NCBI GenBank assembly: GCA_013396915.1
Contig: VWZL01001322.1
Span: forward strand, 221,967 to 285,966
Reading direction: 5' to 3'
Origin: Stercorarius parasiticus
Taxonomy: Eukaryota > Chordata > Aves > Charadriiformes > Stercorariidae
DNA: 64,000 nucleotides
Below, piece by piece: positions 51,201 through 62,505 of this stretch (positions are counted from its first letter, which is position 1; every line of letters starts with the position of its first letter). The position numbers and the translations under genes are program-made. The notes beneath the pieces are model-generated. The model did no database searches. It had not been told where the DNA came from and saw only the letters and a program-made list of their open reading frames with translations.

Positions 51201-54200
51201 AACTGTCAAACACACGTCCTCCTGGACATCACCAAAGAGATGCTCCCACTCCCTTTCCAAGGCAGGACAGTACATGAGCCCAAATGACCTCTTTATTTGC
51301 AAAACTTGGGAGACCACACTCAAAAAGCATTTCCTTCAGCCACACAGGAAAAACCCTCCTGCAGCACCAAGATTTTCCCTCTTTGCAGTTCATCGTTCCA
51401 TACAAATTCTCGGATTTTTACACCATGCAGCTTAAAGACACTGGTTATTAAAAAACCGCCTCAACATAAAGCGTTACCGTCTTGTCATTATTAGGTTTCA
51501 GAGCCAACAGTGTCATTAGGTACAGCTCATTAACATCCTGCCTGCACGCTTAGGGTAAGGACACTTCCAACAAGAGGTCTACCACCTCCTTCATAGTCCA
51601 AAACACAGACTGCTCAGTGATTTATTCCAAACACAAGTAAATTCGGTTCCCATTTCTGGAGTAAATCGGATAGTAAAGATTTAGGGGGCAGAGTAAATAA
51701 AATTTTGTATCAAAATTATAGTGAAAAGACTATAACACCTGGATTAAATGCGCAGACGAGTGATCCTGGCCCAACACAACCCTCATTTCTTCCTTTTGCC
51801 TAACCTTCTGCACACCCCCAAGACCGTTCTGCTGGGCTGCAGCTCCCAGCTCCTCTCTGCGGCTGGTGCGGGGGATCGAGAACAAGCCATGGTTTGGCCG
51901 AGACATTTGTTAGAGCCCCTGGGTCCCACCCAGCAACTTACCAGGAAGCGGACATCATCAAAGCCGTTCAAAAGCAGCTTACTCTCGTATTGCTGCAGGC
52001 CAATGGACTCCAGCCACTCCCCGACACTCTGCTCCAGCATCCGCGAACCTGACGAGAGAGGAATCGGCAGACGCTTGAAAAGGGAAAAACCGTTAAGGCG
52101 GTAGCAGCGGCACTCTGAGGAAGACAGATGGCATTGCCACATCATAGTCATTACCATAAAGAAACTCAAAAAATTATGCTCAGAGTACAACAAATCAGCT
52201 GGCAGACAATTCCTCTTGTGTGCACAGACCATGGACAACAAGCTTCCAGCACCTCCGCGGGCTCCGGGTTTAATTTGTATCCCGGTTAATGCTCAGAAAA
52301 AGAAACACCTTGCCCGGGCAAAGTGTTTAGAAGCGCTCCTGAGACCGCGACATCTCATGCACTGCTTGCAGGGCGCAGGCGAGTTTCTTGCCAGGCAAAC
52401 ACACGAAGCCCAACCCCGTGGGGATGCAGATGATCCTTGGCTCGTCTGGAGGGGGCGGGAGGAGGGCAGCAAACTCTGCCCCGAGGCATTCCCAGCCGTC
52501 CCGGGTGCAAGGGAGGGGAGCGGAGCCGCTCAGAGCCACACAGAGCTGCGTGGGTCCTCTGGTCCATGCAACGTCGGATGCCCGACCCGGCAGAGCGGAA
52601 GAGCGGAGAGGGCCGGGCACATCGGAGGCACAAAGCAGCTAGAGAGAAAATACATCTTCATGCAGCCCAGACACAAAACAGACACGGCGGACGGTCAGAA
52701 AAGCAGCAGAAGCCAGGCTAGAGCAGCTGTCCACAGGAAGACATGCAAGACAAAGAAAGCACACAAATTGCAGCAGAAGGAAAGAAGGGCTTTTACTTTT
52801 TTTCCCCAAGCAGTCCTGAAAGAGGCAAACCATGGTAAGGGCTTTTTCCTCTCCGTTACGGTGTTAAGAGGAGCAGAGGTGTGAGAGACCCCGAGCGTGA
52901 GTCTGAGAGTCCTGGCACTGTCATTTTACCACCTATCCGGATGCACGGCATTGCAGCACGCTGCTTGGAGCGGGCTGGCGGCTCTTGGAGACTAACTACA
53001 CCGAGTGACAGCAAGGGAGACAGAGGAATCGGTAGGGTTTTCACCTAACGCATCCAGTCCTGCCAGGTGTTTGGCGCACGCTTGTGTTTGCCCTTCCTTC
53101 ATTTTCTTCAGCTGCCGCATCCGAGCCCCTCGCTCAGACAGGGAGCAGCTCTGGAGGAGGAGGCATTTCAGTTCCTCGCCTCCAAACCACCTCAAAACAA
53201 AAAGAACCCCAAAGCAAGCACACCCTCTGCTCCTCCTGCAGCAGCTCAAGTCCGAGACATGCCCTGGCACCTCCTCTCAGCCTCTGAGAAATGAGATTCT
53301 TCCCAACACCCTACGGAAGCCTTGCAGACAAGCTCTCCCTTCCCTCAGCCCTGGGAAGAGAGTCCAGTGACTTGTTACTCTCCTCTAGAAAAGCTTGAAA
53401 CCTTAAATACGACCAAAAAAAGTTCAGAGACCTCCTTTTCATTGGGGAATTTGCTATGCAAGACAGGCAGAATTTTTCAGGCTTCTTAGCGCATCTGTTT
53501 CAAGGGTGCAAATAAAAAGGTGATCAGGAAAACCAGGTTTGCTTTCTTTGAACCTTCAGGTCAGCTGAAGCTGTGTGGTACCTTCCAAGCCATCCTTCCC
53601 CACCCCCCCCCGCCCGCTGCAATGGCTGCACAAGGCAGAGCTCACGCTGGAAATTCTTGGGGTGAGGGATCCGGCCGCTCTGGTCCGCAGGAGAGCTCCT
53701 CTGCCGGGCGAGCCACGCTCCGGAGAGCTGCCCAGTCTTTTCCAGTGCACGCTGCAGCACGAGAAACGCAGAGAGCACAAAAGGTTTCCTTCTCCCTCCC
53801 CTGACACAGCCCGCGCAGAAGGTCAGCATCTAAACCCGGAATTTATGCACCAAGCTCCCACGCTTGCCCCGGGGTCTCCATCCTTCCCTTCTCCATCCTT
53901 CCCTGCATCCTTGCTGTTCCGCCGGCCACCGTGTCCCCTCACCGAGCCGCGGCGCGTCCCCACTGAGCGCCGCAGCGGCGGGCTTTGTCTGAAGGCAGCC
54001 AGCTCCAGGCTCGCCGTTCCACTCGCAGTCCTGTCTCCTGCTCTCGCATCGCCTGTCCCTCCCTTCTCCTCATCCTCTTACCCCTCCCAGCTCCTCCATC
54101 CGCGTACGGCAGCGAGCAGACTTCCCCGCAGAAACTGCGGGAGAGGGGAGGGAGACGGCAGCTTTGTAACTCTCCAGTGGAAATTACCGACTTCTCAATA

Positions 54201-57200
54201 TTTACTCGATGATGGACTACACAGCTCGGGTTTTCAAATAAAAAAAAAAATGATGTTACAGGTCTGCTTTGACAGTTCCAAGTGATTTGTGGCTGGCTCA
54301 GAATTAATTTATCGAGAGAGAGGTGAGGAGGCTGCTTGCTGCCTACTACAGCGCTTCTGGAAGCAGCCGGGGTATTGGCAGGGGGAATGAAACCACAGCA
54401 GTTCCTTCCTCTGAGCTCCTGAATTTCGTTTTTAAGACATTATTTACTCTACTCAGCCTTTTGTACACTTGTAAGTGTATTTCTGCTTTTAAAGGGGAAA
54501 CCTACAGTGACGCCAAGTGCAGGTTTTCCGGTTTTAAAACTGCTTCAAATCAAGACAAAATGAAGGGGGGCAGGTGGGTACTGGAGGGAGGGGAATGGAG
54601 AGGTTCACTTTGAATAGAAAAAGAGGACAACAGATGCCCCCAAACATCCCAGACTGAAAGAAGGAAGTCCAAAATACACTGAATATTTGGATGTTACAAG
54701 GATGAAACAGGAGCAAATCCCAGTCCCTGTGCCCCCCAGCAAGAGCCCGAACTCAACTTCTGATTAAAACAAACTCCTAATTCTCAGCTCCGTCCTTCTC
54801 CTCACGCTCCACATTTTAGGAATCCTATCTTTCAAAGGTCTGCAGAGGGGAAACAGTCAGTAGAGTGTAGTTAGAAATCATTAGAGTATTTAAAAGTTGC
54901 AAAAAAAAAGCAAGCCAAGCAGTTCAGTTCTTCTTGCAAGACATTTCTCAAGTCAGACAGCGTGCTTCAAGGAAAACAGGAAAGGGAGAGGGGACCAGAG
55001 CTCGGAAAGGTCCTTCTACAAGTTATTGTTTCAATAATGACCTTCAGCGCAAAGTTTGAGTCTGTCTGGAGGAAGAAATTAAGTAGGTGGGTCACGTCGG
55101 ACAAAAAGCATCCCCCTGTTTGTTCATGGAAACTGATAACAGCTTAACATGACCTGGGGTGGCCTGAGGACACAGGACCAAGCTTCATTGGGAAGAAAAA
55201 ACTGCAAGTGGTGATGAAACTGCTGTCCCCGCACAAAGCCAGCATGCGAGGCAACCAAGTCAGGCAGCTATTGCCCCAGCTGGCAACCATCATCCGCTGA
55301 AAGTCCTTAAATCCACTGAGGGGGGCTATAAACTCCGGCAGTGCATTAGGCGAGACGGATGGGCGAGGAGAATGTGGTCATTAATGCTATCAGATGCCAG
55401 AAATACAGCCAGCTTCCGACTTTACTGGAACCAAGATCAATTAGCCAAATGCAGATTGCTAACAAAGTTCTCCCTCTTTCGTCAAGTAAAAACACCGAGC
55501 ACGTTCCTCACGTCTCAAGACAACTCCGAGTTAACTCGCAGCCCCAAATTCACCCCCTGCAGATGCCTCCTGCCCGCACCAAGCTGATGTACTGAGCAGA
55601 GCCCACTCATATCCTTGATTCTGGGGAGAGAAACGCTGCCCTGATCCATCACCAGCACCACACAGGTCTCTTGTCCAAAGGCAGGAGCGAGATGAGAGGC
55701 TGTGGTGCCGTGGGGTTGAGTTTCTGCCGCCAAACCTGGGCTCCCCGACCCCTCCGACCCACATCTGGAAAGGAGAGATGGTCAGAGGTGGGTCGCTGGA
55801 GCTAAAGAAACACAGGACTGCAAAACACACATGCAAAGAGGCACAGAGTGAATACAAACCTCTGTCCCCAGGCCAAAAAAAACCCCTTTTCAGCTAAAGG
55901 TTAGGTGGGATCTGGTATCCTTTAGGAGATTCCTTAATTCCCCAACTTCCGAAAAGCACCTGCCAACACGGACGAGTGACAGACTTCTCCTTTCCTCCCG
56001 CTTATCCCACCCCACCCTCGGGAAATGCATTTGGAAGATTTTATTACAGGCTCTACCAGGAAATGAGAGAGTCGAACCTGTTGGCTGAGAAACGGATTCC
56101 AGCTCCAAATTCTATAAAGATGCCAGAATTTATCTAATTACCTTATCATCCAGGGGCCTCCGAAGTTTAATGTGCTCATCCATCACACCGTGGCAAGACA
56201 CAGAAGTTTGGTTTTACCCTGTTTTATGGAGGAAAGCTTGATGGTGCAGAAAGCAGCTATTTGCCCAGATTTGTACGGGAAGTGTGGGGCATGGCAGGGA
56301 CCCAAAACCGAGTGCCTTGGAGCCTGGGCTTGTTCCAGCCTGACTCCAGGGGTCCCTGCTCTCCCTAGACACAAGGCACCTCTATGCAGTAACTGTATAA
56401 ACAGACTCCAAATGCACTCATCTCTGCAGTAACTGCCAAGGAGGGCATTCTACCTTTCCAAATTAGCCATTCCAGACACCAAACTAGTCAGGAGCGCCAA
56501 TATCCTCAAAGCTCACCCGTTTTTGGAAAGTTCCCTGCAGCTCTCTGCACGTTTGCAATATGACCTGAAGCATTAAAACAGCCAAGTCTGGAGGAGCAAA
56601 AGCTAAAAACGCTGCTAGAAAACAAAGATGTGAGGGTACCCGCAGCCCAGGCCAGCCTTCGTCCTCACCCCAAGGGGCCGGGAGAGCGCTGCCCGCTCTC
56701 TGGCTCCCGCGCTTATAGGAAAAGGAGAAACAGGGACTACATACAGCAGCTCATCTGCGTACGAGGGATCCCAAACCAAGCGTAACGCAGCACAGCCCAC
56801 AGGAAAACACATGGCTGAAGGACAAGGCAGCTCCTGGGGCTGCCTGCTCCCGGGGATGGGTGTCCATTTTGCTGAAACCCCCCCGCACAACGGCAGCTTT
56901 CACTGAAGTGCTGGCTCCTCCTCTCCCCTCCATGTTAGACCTCTTCACTAACCATATCGATCCATCACAGGCACCGCTACAGCTACGGACTGGCTTGGGG
57001 AGGGGAGGGCTTGTCACAAAGCAGGATGCTAAACCAAAACCCACGCACTATTTCGCATCCCTCTGCAAAGGCATTTGACTCTAGAAAAGCTGAGCCCTAA
57101 TCAGTACGGAGCATCTGGGGCAGGCACAGGTTAAACTCCCACTGGCCTGGTGGATTCCTCCTCACCAAGGCAAGAACCCAAGCGACAAATGGATAGGAGA

Positions 57201-60200
57201 TAAGCTTTATTACAGCAAGCGTGAGCCGCGTGTGCGGGTACCTATTAGCATCTCATCAAGGGGAGACGCTGCCCACCCGGCGCAGTTCAGAGGCAGCAGT
57301 CTGGAGGTGAAGGATTTAAAAGGACAGAATCCCCGGTGGTGGCAGCTCTCCAGCATCCTCCATCATGCTGCAGTAACGGCAAACACACTCTCCAGTTCTG
57401 CTTTTGTCCCTGCTCCTGATTTAGAGGCAGAGAAGGGAAATTCATGCTTAATGAAGCACCTGTCCTGCAAGCAGCCTCGTTTAGCGGATATCGATACCTA
57501 GAGGAACGCTCGGAAAAAGCCCAGCATCACCCACTCTGGGGCACGTGGCAGATTAACCACGTCCAAAGAGCACAGCCACCACGACACCCGTGCTGATGCA
57601 CAGGCGGCATCACCCCAGTCCTGCTCCCAGCACAGCCGCTGCCCCAGCAGAAGTGGCCCGGGAGGACGATCCTCCCCCCCTGAGAAATCCAAGAGGCATC
57701 GGAGAAAGCCGTGTCCCTGAACAGGCAGGAATGTTCCTGACTACTGTGATGGTGGCACTCCGTCACCCAGGGAGCATCCCAGAGGACAGCACTGCCACAG
57801 CTGAGCTAGTCCCCCCAGCAGAAAGCGTTTCCTATGACAACAATTCCAAGATGTAGATTTTCTAAGACCCTTGAGCGGCACATAGTATCTAGGCACCTTC
57901 GGTCCCCCGACAGCAGAGTTCATCGACATCCGTTTCATCAAGCTCTGCGCTCCGGTCTCACACCAAACAGCTCCCTTTCAAAAGGCACCATTAAAGCCAA
58001 TCAATTATCTCCTCCTTTGATGGCCAGGGGGCTCCGAGGACCCGGCTCTGCCTGCAGCAGGGAGGACAGGTCCCTTAAACTGCTGCTTTCCAGCGCAAAG
58101 CTGCATCCCGGGAAGGGAAGAATTAAAATAAACCTCCTGAGCAGCTCAGAAATGCGGAAGCGTTGAAACAGTTGCTTGGGAAAGAGGTAGGTTATTTCCC
58201 CGCTCTGCCAACAGCACACAGACACACCTGGGGATGTCTGCATCGGTATCAAACCCTCCTTCCTCCATTAATTCCCCCTCCCCTCCAAAGGAGGCACAAA
58301 AATATAGGGAAAAAAGCTGGTAAAATGACAAAAGGAGCCTGCAGAGCCAAGGCAGGAGCAGCGAAGGAAGGTTTTTAACTGAGACTTGGTTCCCTCTGCT
58401 GCTCCAGTCTGGATCCTGAGAACAAACTCGGCACGGGGTTCGCTATTCCCCGCGCCTCGTCCAGCTCCACTTACAACATTTATGGAAATGCAAGTGTTTT
58501 AACCCAGGATCGTGTCCCATCGCTCTGATGCTGCATTGCGGAGATAAGAGTTATAATAGTTGCAAATGTGGCCGGAGGAGGACGTTGATCTGTTTAAGGA
58601 AAATCAATGCACTAAGTGACACTACGATTCCGTCTTCTTCATCTTGTTTTACAGAAATGGCAAAAAGCAACGAAAAAATGCGAAACTAATCCATCTCACA
58701 CTATAAGTTTTACTATAAAATTAATAAAACTACATACTTCAAGGTCACAGAAATATGTAAGTGAAATATAGAAAAAAAAGAAATTGTGATGATTTGAAGC
58801 AACGATAGAGCATCTAGAGTTTTACAGGTGGAAACTTGGAGAAGAAATGTTAAAATATTCTGGCAAAAAACATTCCAGTTTTGCTGGAAAAAAAAATCAT
58901 CACTGCAACACTCCAGCTACTCCGGCCGGTTTGTTTCAGAGGCTAGGTGGCAGAAACCACCTTATTCTACTGCAACCAAACTCAAAACTGGTCCTTTGTA
59001 AGCTCCAGTTAAGACAAACTGCCCAAGCAGGACCCTTTGCCCCGCGCAGGCTTTGCTCAAGGGTTCCTGGTCCCCAAGAAATGTTCCTTAATCTGTGACG
59101 TACAAAGAGACTCCAAAGGACACCTCCTCACACAACCCGACGTACACCGACCCCACCAGCAGCCAGACACCACCTCTGAGCCCCCAGCTCCCAGAGGAAA
59201 ACCGGCCCCTCCGTGCCGGTTTTATTCCCAGCTTTGTTTCCAACCGTGCCCAGCAGTGAACGTGCAGCCGGGATGAGTGAATTTGCTGCGGAGATAACAC
59301 AGATAATTTGATATCTTGGCCACAGCCACCCTGATGTACAAGTCTAAATACAAAATCCCCACCCCGTCCTCCCAGGGCTGAAAGGGTTTTGAGACCCTTA
59401 AAGAACAAAATACCAGAGTGTGGAGGGCTCTAGAGAGGTTCTGCTCATTTCCAAAGGGACAGACCCACGCTTGCATAACGAAAAAAAAGCCAGAAAAAAA
59501 GAGCATCTTGCTGCTGCATTATGTATTTGAAACAAAAGCAAGATTGTTGGGGGAATTGTGAGAGCAGCCAGCGGACAAATACGCAGCGGCTCTGGTTCAG
59601 ACCAACTGCTTACGGAAAATTTTGTTGCTATCCACCAGAGAAGAACAGAAACTTGAGACAAACATATTCTGAAAGGCAGGAGAGAACTGTAAGCAATCAG
59701 TTCGACTTTCTCAGAACCCATGGCGAGAACAACCGTAATTGCAGGAGCCAGGATGAGTAGAAGTTTCTGTCCCTGGGATACTGCCTGGAGTCCTCACACC
59801 ATCTTTCAGCTGTAAATTACTTTTTTTTCGCATTTTCAGAAAACCTGATCTTCCTCCTCACACTGAGAAAAGACTAGTTATGAAGTTTGAAGCATGAGAA
59901 CACCATGCTTATTGGGCTGTGGGAGCAGGGGCAGCGAGCCAGGCGTTCCAGAGCTGATTTTACTCCCGCAAGCTTGGAGAAGAGCACAAGAAGCATCCCA
60001 GACCCTGCACATGAGGCAGCAACTCTCCTCTCCACCTACAGGGAAGGACTATAAGGAGTCACTTCAGGTATTGGAAGGCACCAGCAAAAACTCCACGATT
60101 CTCAGCAATAAGCCTTTGTCTAAAGCTATTCAAAGATGCAAAACATCATCTCGAAATTTGCCGTATCCTAAACGGTAATACTAAGCCCCAATATTCATAA

Positions 60201-60664
60201 ACAGGCAGTTCAACAAGAAACAAGACCCCCTGCACACACCCACGGCTGTCACTGGGTGAGCATTAACCAACATTAATAATAATCAACATTAACAACAATC
60301 TTTCCCATCAGGCTGGGGGTCCAATGCTCCTCAGCCAGCTCCTTTCCCCCAAAAACCTGCTGGGAGAGGAGGACAGCGGCACTATATCAAATTAAATTAA
60401 TCTACCTAGGGGAGTATTGAATTAAAATTGCTGGTATTGAGCGTTACGCTGGGAAGCTGAGGTCTGTTCCTGCTGTGCCAGAGCCTTCCCTTCCCTTCCC
60501 CTCCCTTCTGGGAGCCAGGGCAGGTTCAAGAGCTCTGCAGGCAGGAGCCACCACCTTCTTTTTGTACAGACGGACACACATGAGCTGGGTACGGTACCTG
60601 AGATCCTCTGCTGCTCCTGGGAAAAGTCGATGCCTTCGCCGATGGAACTCATGATTTTCTCAAT
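27170..60664 (-). CDS. ANKS1A: ANKS1A (Odin), 3' part: SAM-SAM-PTB
   Basis: Twelve 3'-terminal coding exons, all with intact GT..AG junctions and compatible phases, encode 470 residues of ankyrin repeat and SAM domain protein 1A. Visible order, numbered from the first residue in the window: end of the linker (1-26), SAM 1 (about 27-91), SAM 2 (about 103-165, with HRKRI basic motif), linker (166-250), PTB domain (about 255-405) and a tail ending ETTIF. The match to human ANKS1A is close throughout. The protein is a cytoplasmic adaptor: its SAM and PTB domains contact Eph receptors and other tyrosine kinases, and it controls EphA and EGF receptor trafficking and stability. The ankyrin repeats lie upstream, beyond the right edge. 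Introns are 1255, 720, 378, 444, 200, 354, 2751, 134, 408, 16889 and 8549 bp, in order from the 3' end. Confidence 0.95.
28545..28715 (-). CDS. ANKS1A: ANKS1A exon, end of PTB domain
   Basis: Acceptor CTTCCCGAAG; donor GCA|GTACGT. Reads [20 protein letters not shown], the C-terminal PTB helix that closes over the peptide groove, then a linker with [13 protein letters not shown]. 57 codons, phase 0 at both ends. Confidence 0.95.
29436..29573 (-). CDS. ANKS1A: ANKS1A exon, PTB core strands
   Basis: Acceptor GACCCCGGCAG; donor GTG|GTGAGT. Reads [20 protein letters not shown] then [20 protein letters not shown] and FSTVDV. Near-identical to human ANKS1A. 46 codons. Confidence 0.96.
29952..30038 (-). 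CDS. ANKS1A: ANKS1A exon, PTB domain
   Basis: Acceptor TTGTTTCTGAAG; donor AAG|GTGAGC. Reads [20 protein letters not shown] then [12 protein letters not shown] beta strands, one V/I change from human. 29 codons. Confidence 0.96.
30483..30554 (-). CDS. ANKS1A: ANKS1A exon, start of PTB core
   Basis: Acceptor CTTCCAAACAG; donor AGG|GTACGG. Reads [20 protein letters not shown] then AKMR, the YLGS motif typical of PTB domains. 24 codons, identical in family. Confidence 0.96.
30755..30880 (-). CDS. ANKS1A: ANKS1A exon, linker to PTB
   Basis: Acceptor CCCTTCCAG; donor AAC|GTAAGT. Reads [42 protein letters not shown]. Covers the linker and first PTB strand. 42 codons. Confidence 0.96.
31235..31399 (-). 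CDS. ANKS1A: ANKS1A exon, SAM-PTB linker
   Basis: Acceptor GCTTGTTTCAG; donor CAG|GTCAGT. Reads [20 protein letters not shown] then [18 protein letters not shown] and [14 protein letters not shown]. The first half is conserved with human; the second half (residues 36-46 of the exon) has diverged, as expected of a disordered linker. 55 codons. Confidence 0.93.
31400..34150 (-). other. ANKS1A: ANKS1A 2.75-kb intron
   Basis: No exon or retroposon recognised; short open frames on both strands do not resemble anything I know. Confidence 0.6.
34151..34258 (-). CDS. ANKS1A: ANKS1A exon, end of SAM 2
   Basis: Acceptor CTGTCCCTGCAG; donor AGA|GTGAGT. Reads [20 protein letters not shown] then [16 protein letters not shown]. 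The basic HRKRI motif lies in the last SAM helix; the same motif serves as a nuclear localisation signal in ANKS1B. The proline-rich end resembles SH3 ligands. 36 codons. Confidence 0.96.
34393..34545 (-). CDS. ANKS1A: ANKS1A exon, SAM 2
   Basis: Acceptor GCTTTTCCAG; donor AAT|GTGAGT. Reads [51 protein letters not shown]: a typical SAM fold signature (WLDSLGL..Y...F...G). 51 codons. Confidence 0.97.
34954..35052 (-). CDS. ANKS1A: ANKS1A exon, second half of SAM 1
   Basis: Acceptor GTCCCCGCAG; donor AAG|GTCAGC. Reads [20 protein letters not shown] then [13 protein letters not shown], the DLRDIGI..HRRKLL end of a SAM domain. 33 codons. Confidence 0.97.
36457..37008 (-). mobile_element. CR1 LINE 3' fragment
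   Basis: Antisense CR1 on the + strand, beginning with the inverted CR1 3' end (CATAGAATGGTCTGGGTTGG) and running through recognisable blocks such as CCTAATATCCATCCTAAACC and TTTTCTCCGGGCTGAACACC. About 550 bp, 5'-truncated. Open frames across it are repeat-derived. Confidence 0.92.
37699..38173 (-). mobile_element. CR1 LINE 3' fragment
   Basis: Starts CATAGAACCATAGGATGG, has the CR1 blocks GGCAGGGACACCCCCCACC, CAACCTGGCCTTGAACCCC and CCTTCTCTTCTCCAGGCTGA. A different CR1 subfamily from the neighbour at 36.5 kb. 5'-truncated, noncoding. Confidence 0.93.
38281..38301. repeat. Poly-T/poly-A junction
   Basis: Short T run passing directly into a run of A; low-complexity, likely length-variable. 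Confidence 0.6.
40197..40338 (+). mobile_element. CR1 LINE internal fragment ending at an N
   Basis: Sense CR1 block: TTCAGCCTGGAGAAGAGAAG, then CTTATAGCCCCTTCCAGT and GGGGCAATGGTTTTAAACTA. It stops at the N at 40339, without a CR1 3' end, so the element is cut by the gap. The only CR1 in this intron opposite to ANKS1A transcription. Confidence 0.88.
40339..40485. repeat. N followed by T/GT-rich low-complexity tract
   Basis: One N at 40339, then about 140 bases almost without C, made of T runs separated by short G runs (TTTTTTGGTGGG and TTTTG repeats). It breaks a CR1, so it may be mis-joined or error-rich sequence. Confidence 0.75.
42714..43054 (-). mobile_element. CR1 LINE 3' fragment
   Basis: Begins AGAATCACAGAGTGGCCTGG and shares with the copies at 36.5 and 44.7 kb the blocks GGGACCTTTCAGATCATCGA and CCTAATATCCATCCTAAACC. 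Ends near TTGCAGAGAGCGATT. Confidence 0.92.
44672..44982 (-). mobile_element. CR1 LINE 3' fragment
   Basis: Begins CAGAATCACAGAATCGCCTG; same subfamily as the 42.7-kb copy, with the shared block CCATCAACCCAACTCG. Truncated near the GGAGAAGTGACCAACC block. Confidence 0.92.
47101..47101. other. Single N after a T homopolymer (assembly gap mark)
   Basis: Ambiguous base at the end of a T run, as at 8194. Confidence 0.75.
51942..52048 (-). CDS. ANKS1A: ANKS1A exon, first half of SAM 1
   Basis: Acceptor CTCTCTCGTCAG; donor CTG|GTAAGT. After the split glycine codon it reads [20 protein letters not shown] then [15 protein letters not shown], a SAM start nearly identical to human. 107 bp; together with the 67-bp upstream exon it is a multiple of three. 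Confidence 0.97.
52049..60597 (-). other. ANKS1A: ANKS1A 8.5-kb intron
   Basis: No retroposon or exon recognised. A GC-rich patch near 53.9-54.1 kb has some CG dinucleotides but no start or exon that I could tie to ANKS1A. The rest is unremarkable. Confidence 0.6.
60598..60664 (-). CDS. ANKS1A: ANKS1A exon before SAM 1
   Basis: Acceptor ATTATTTTCAG; donor TCAG|GTACCG. Reads [20 protein letters not shown] then IS and the first base of a glycine codon. Matches the human segment just before SAM 1. Most 5' coding exon of the gene in the window. Confidence 0.96.
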
Positions 60665-62505
60665 CTGAAAATAATAATAAAAAAAAAAAATAAAAAAATG
60701 ACATGCTGCATTATTCATAAAGCCTGAGGAAAAGGTAAAGGCAGCCCCGGGATTTCGCCCGCCACATGGCTGCCGAAGAAATTCAGGGAAGGATGTTAAG
60801 ATACCCAGAAAAGGTACCCTTAACACCTTGCCTGGAAACATCTTCGTAAGGATGGATGACTCAGGAGGGGTGGGGAGAGGTTGGGACTTCACAAAGCCTT
60901 CCCTTCCACAACTTGCCAGTGCCTGAAAATTAACAGCTCCCACAAACCCATCCCTCTGGAGCACAAAAATTCGGGAGAAGGAAAGGAACCCCAAACTCCT
61001 CAGTTCAGCCTGTACAAACATGCAGCCCCACCTCCACCAGCAGCAAAGCCGGAGAAATGCAGCTCGCTAACTCTTTCGCAGCATGGAAAGGAAACTTGGC
61101 GTCACCTCCGGCTGGGTTCTGTTGGGTATTTTTGGTTTGGTTTGGGGTTTGTTTTTTTTTAAACCATCACATTTCCCAATGCTGCACACAGACGCCGTGC
61201 TCCTCACCACTTCCACCGAGAGCAGCGATGCTTAGAAAGAGTTTGAAAATAGCTCAAGTTTGCAAAAGCGGCACCATCGCGGGGGCAAATGCCTTAACTA
61301 CCCAGGAGAGGGAGCTAAAGACAGTTTCATCCCCTGATTTAAGCGAGTCACAGTCAATAGCTCAAGGCAAACCTCATGCAATTAAGAAAAAAAGGTAAAA
61401 ACTACTGCCTGAGAAGGTGTCTTTTCAAGTCCGCTTAAAAGTCGCATATAAATGACTGCATTTGCCACGAAAAAAAAAAAATACAAATTGTAATTTTCAT
61501 ACAACCTACAGGATACTTTCTTAAATGAGAATAGAAACTTTTCAAAACCAATCCTTGAGCAGAATTTGTAAGCCGAGGCTTCCTAATGCAGTGCTGCAGA
61601 GGGAAAACTGACAGCGACAATCACCAGGTTAATTCTGTTAAGACAAAAGACCTGACAAATTGCACCTCAGTTAGTCAATTCACAATTTTCAATACTCTAA
61701 AGCACTAATGCCCGCTATTTTCCAAAGAGCAATGAGACACATAAGAGGCTCAGGTCTGGTTGCTTACCCCAGTCTTCAACCTATAACCAAGCAGAAAATT
61801 AAAAATAAAATAAAGTAAGAAGAGCCCCCAGTGAGAGATTCCTGAACAGAAAATCTCCCAAGAAAATATTCCTTTGAGGCACTTCAGAGCGGCTGCTGCT
61901 GAATGCAAAGCCGACTGGCAACGGAGAGTGGGGGGAAATAAACTTTGAATCTTACAGAACTTTTTTTTTCTGGTCTTTTAAGGACAGATTTGGGGAAGGG
62001 AAGGAGTCCAAGTTTTCCTGGACCTCATCCCCAGCCGCTTTGCTGTGCCTGCGTCCCAGCGCGATGCTTCGCTCCGTGCGGCTGTACGAGCTCCCCGAAG
62101 TGCCTGGCTGGTGAGGGGGGCTCCTGGAAACGCTGCGGGGTGCTGGGAGCTCGACTTCCGAGCAACACCAATGGCGGTTTGAAGCTGAACTCCACTAGGG
62201 AGGGCTTGGTTTTGGTGAAACAAAAAAAACCCCAGACAGTTTTAAAAGGCTCCTGCCAAGTCAGATCTCCAGTGAAGCCCTTCCTGTCTGCGGGGAGCAG
62301 ACGGGCATGCACTTGGAGCATTAAATCTCACCAGGGAGAAGGCATCCATGCGATCTATAGGAGAGTCATTAAAGGATGTGGATCCTCTGCTCCTACAAAA
62401 ACATGATGATGAGCACTTCTACTGGGCTTGAAATATAGCGAATGCTAGTTTACTGGGAGCTTTGAAGACCAGCCTGAAAAAAACAAGAATTCAAACACGT
62501 ATGGA

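Larger units (their letters stand above)
35053..51941 (-). other. ANKS1A: ANKS1A 16.9-kb intron, CR1-rich on its left
   Basis: Separates the two halves of SAM 1. It holds five CR1 fragments (36.46-44.98 kb), poly-A/T tracts, two Ns, and a repeat-free part from about 45.3 kb on with AT-rich blocks around 48.5-49.6 kb. No exon recognised. Confidence 0.7.
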
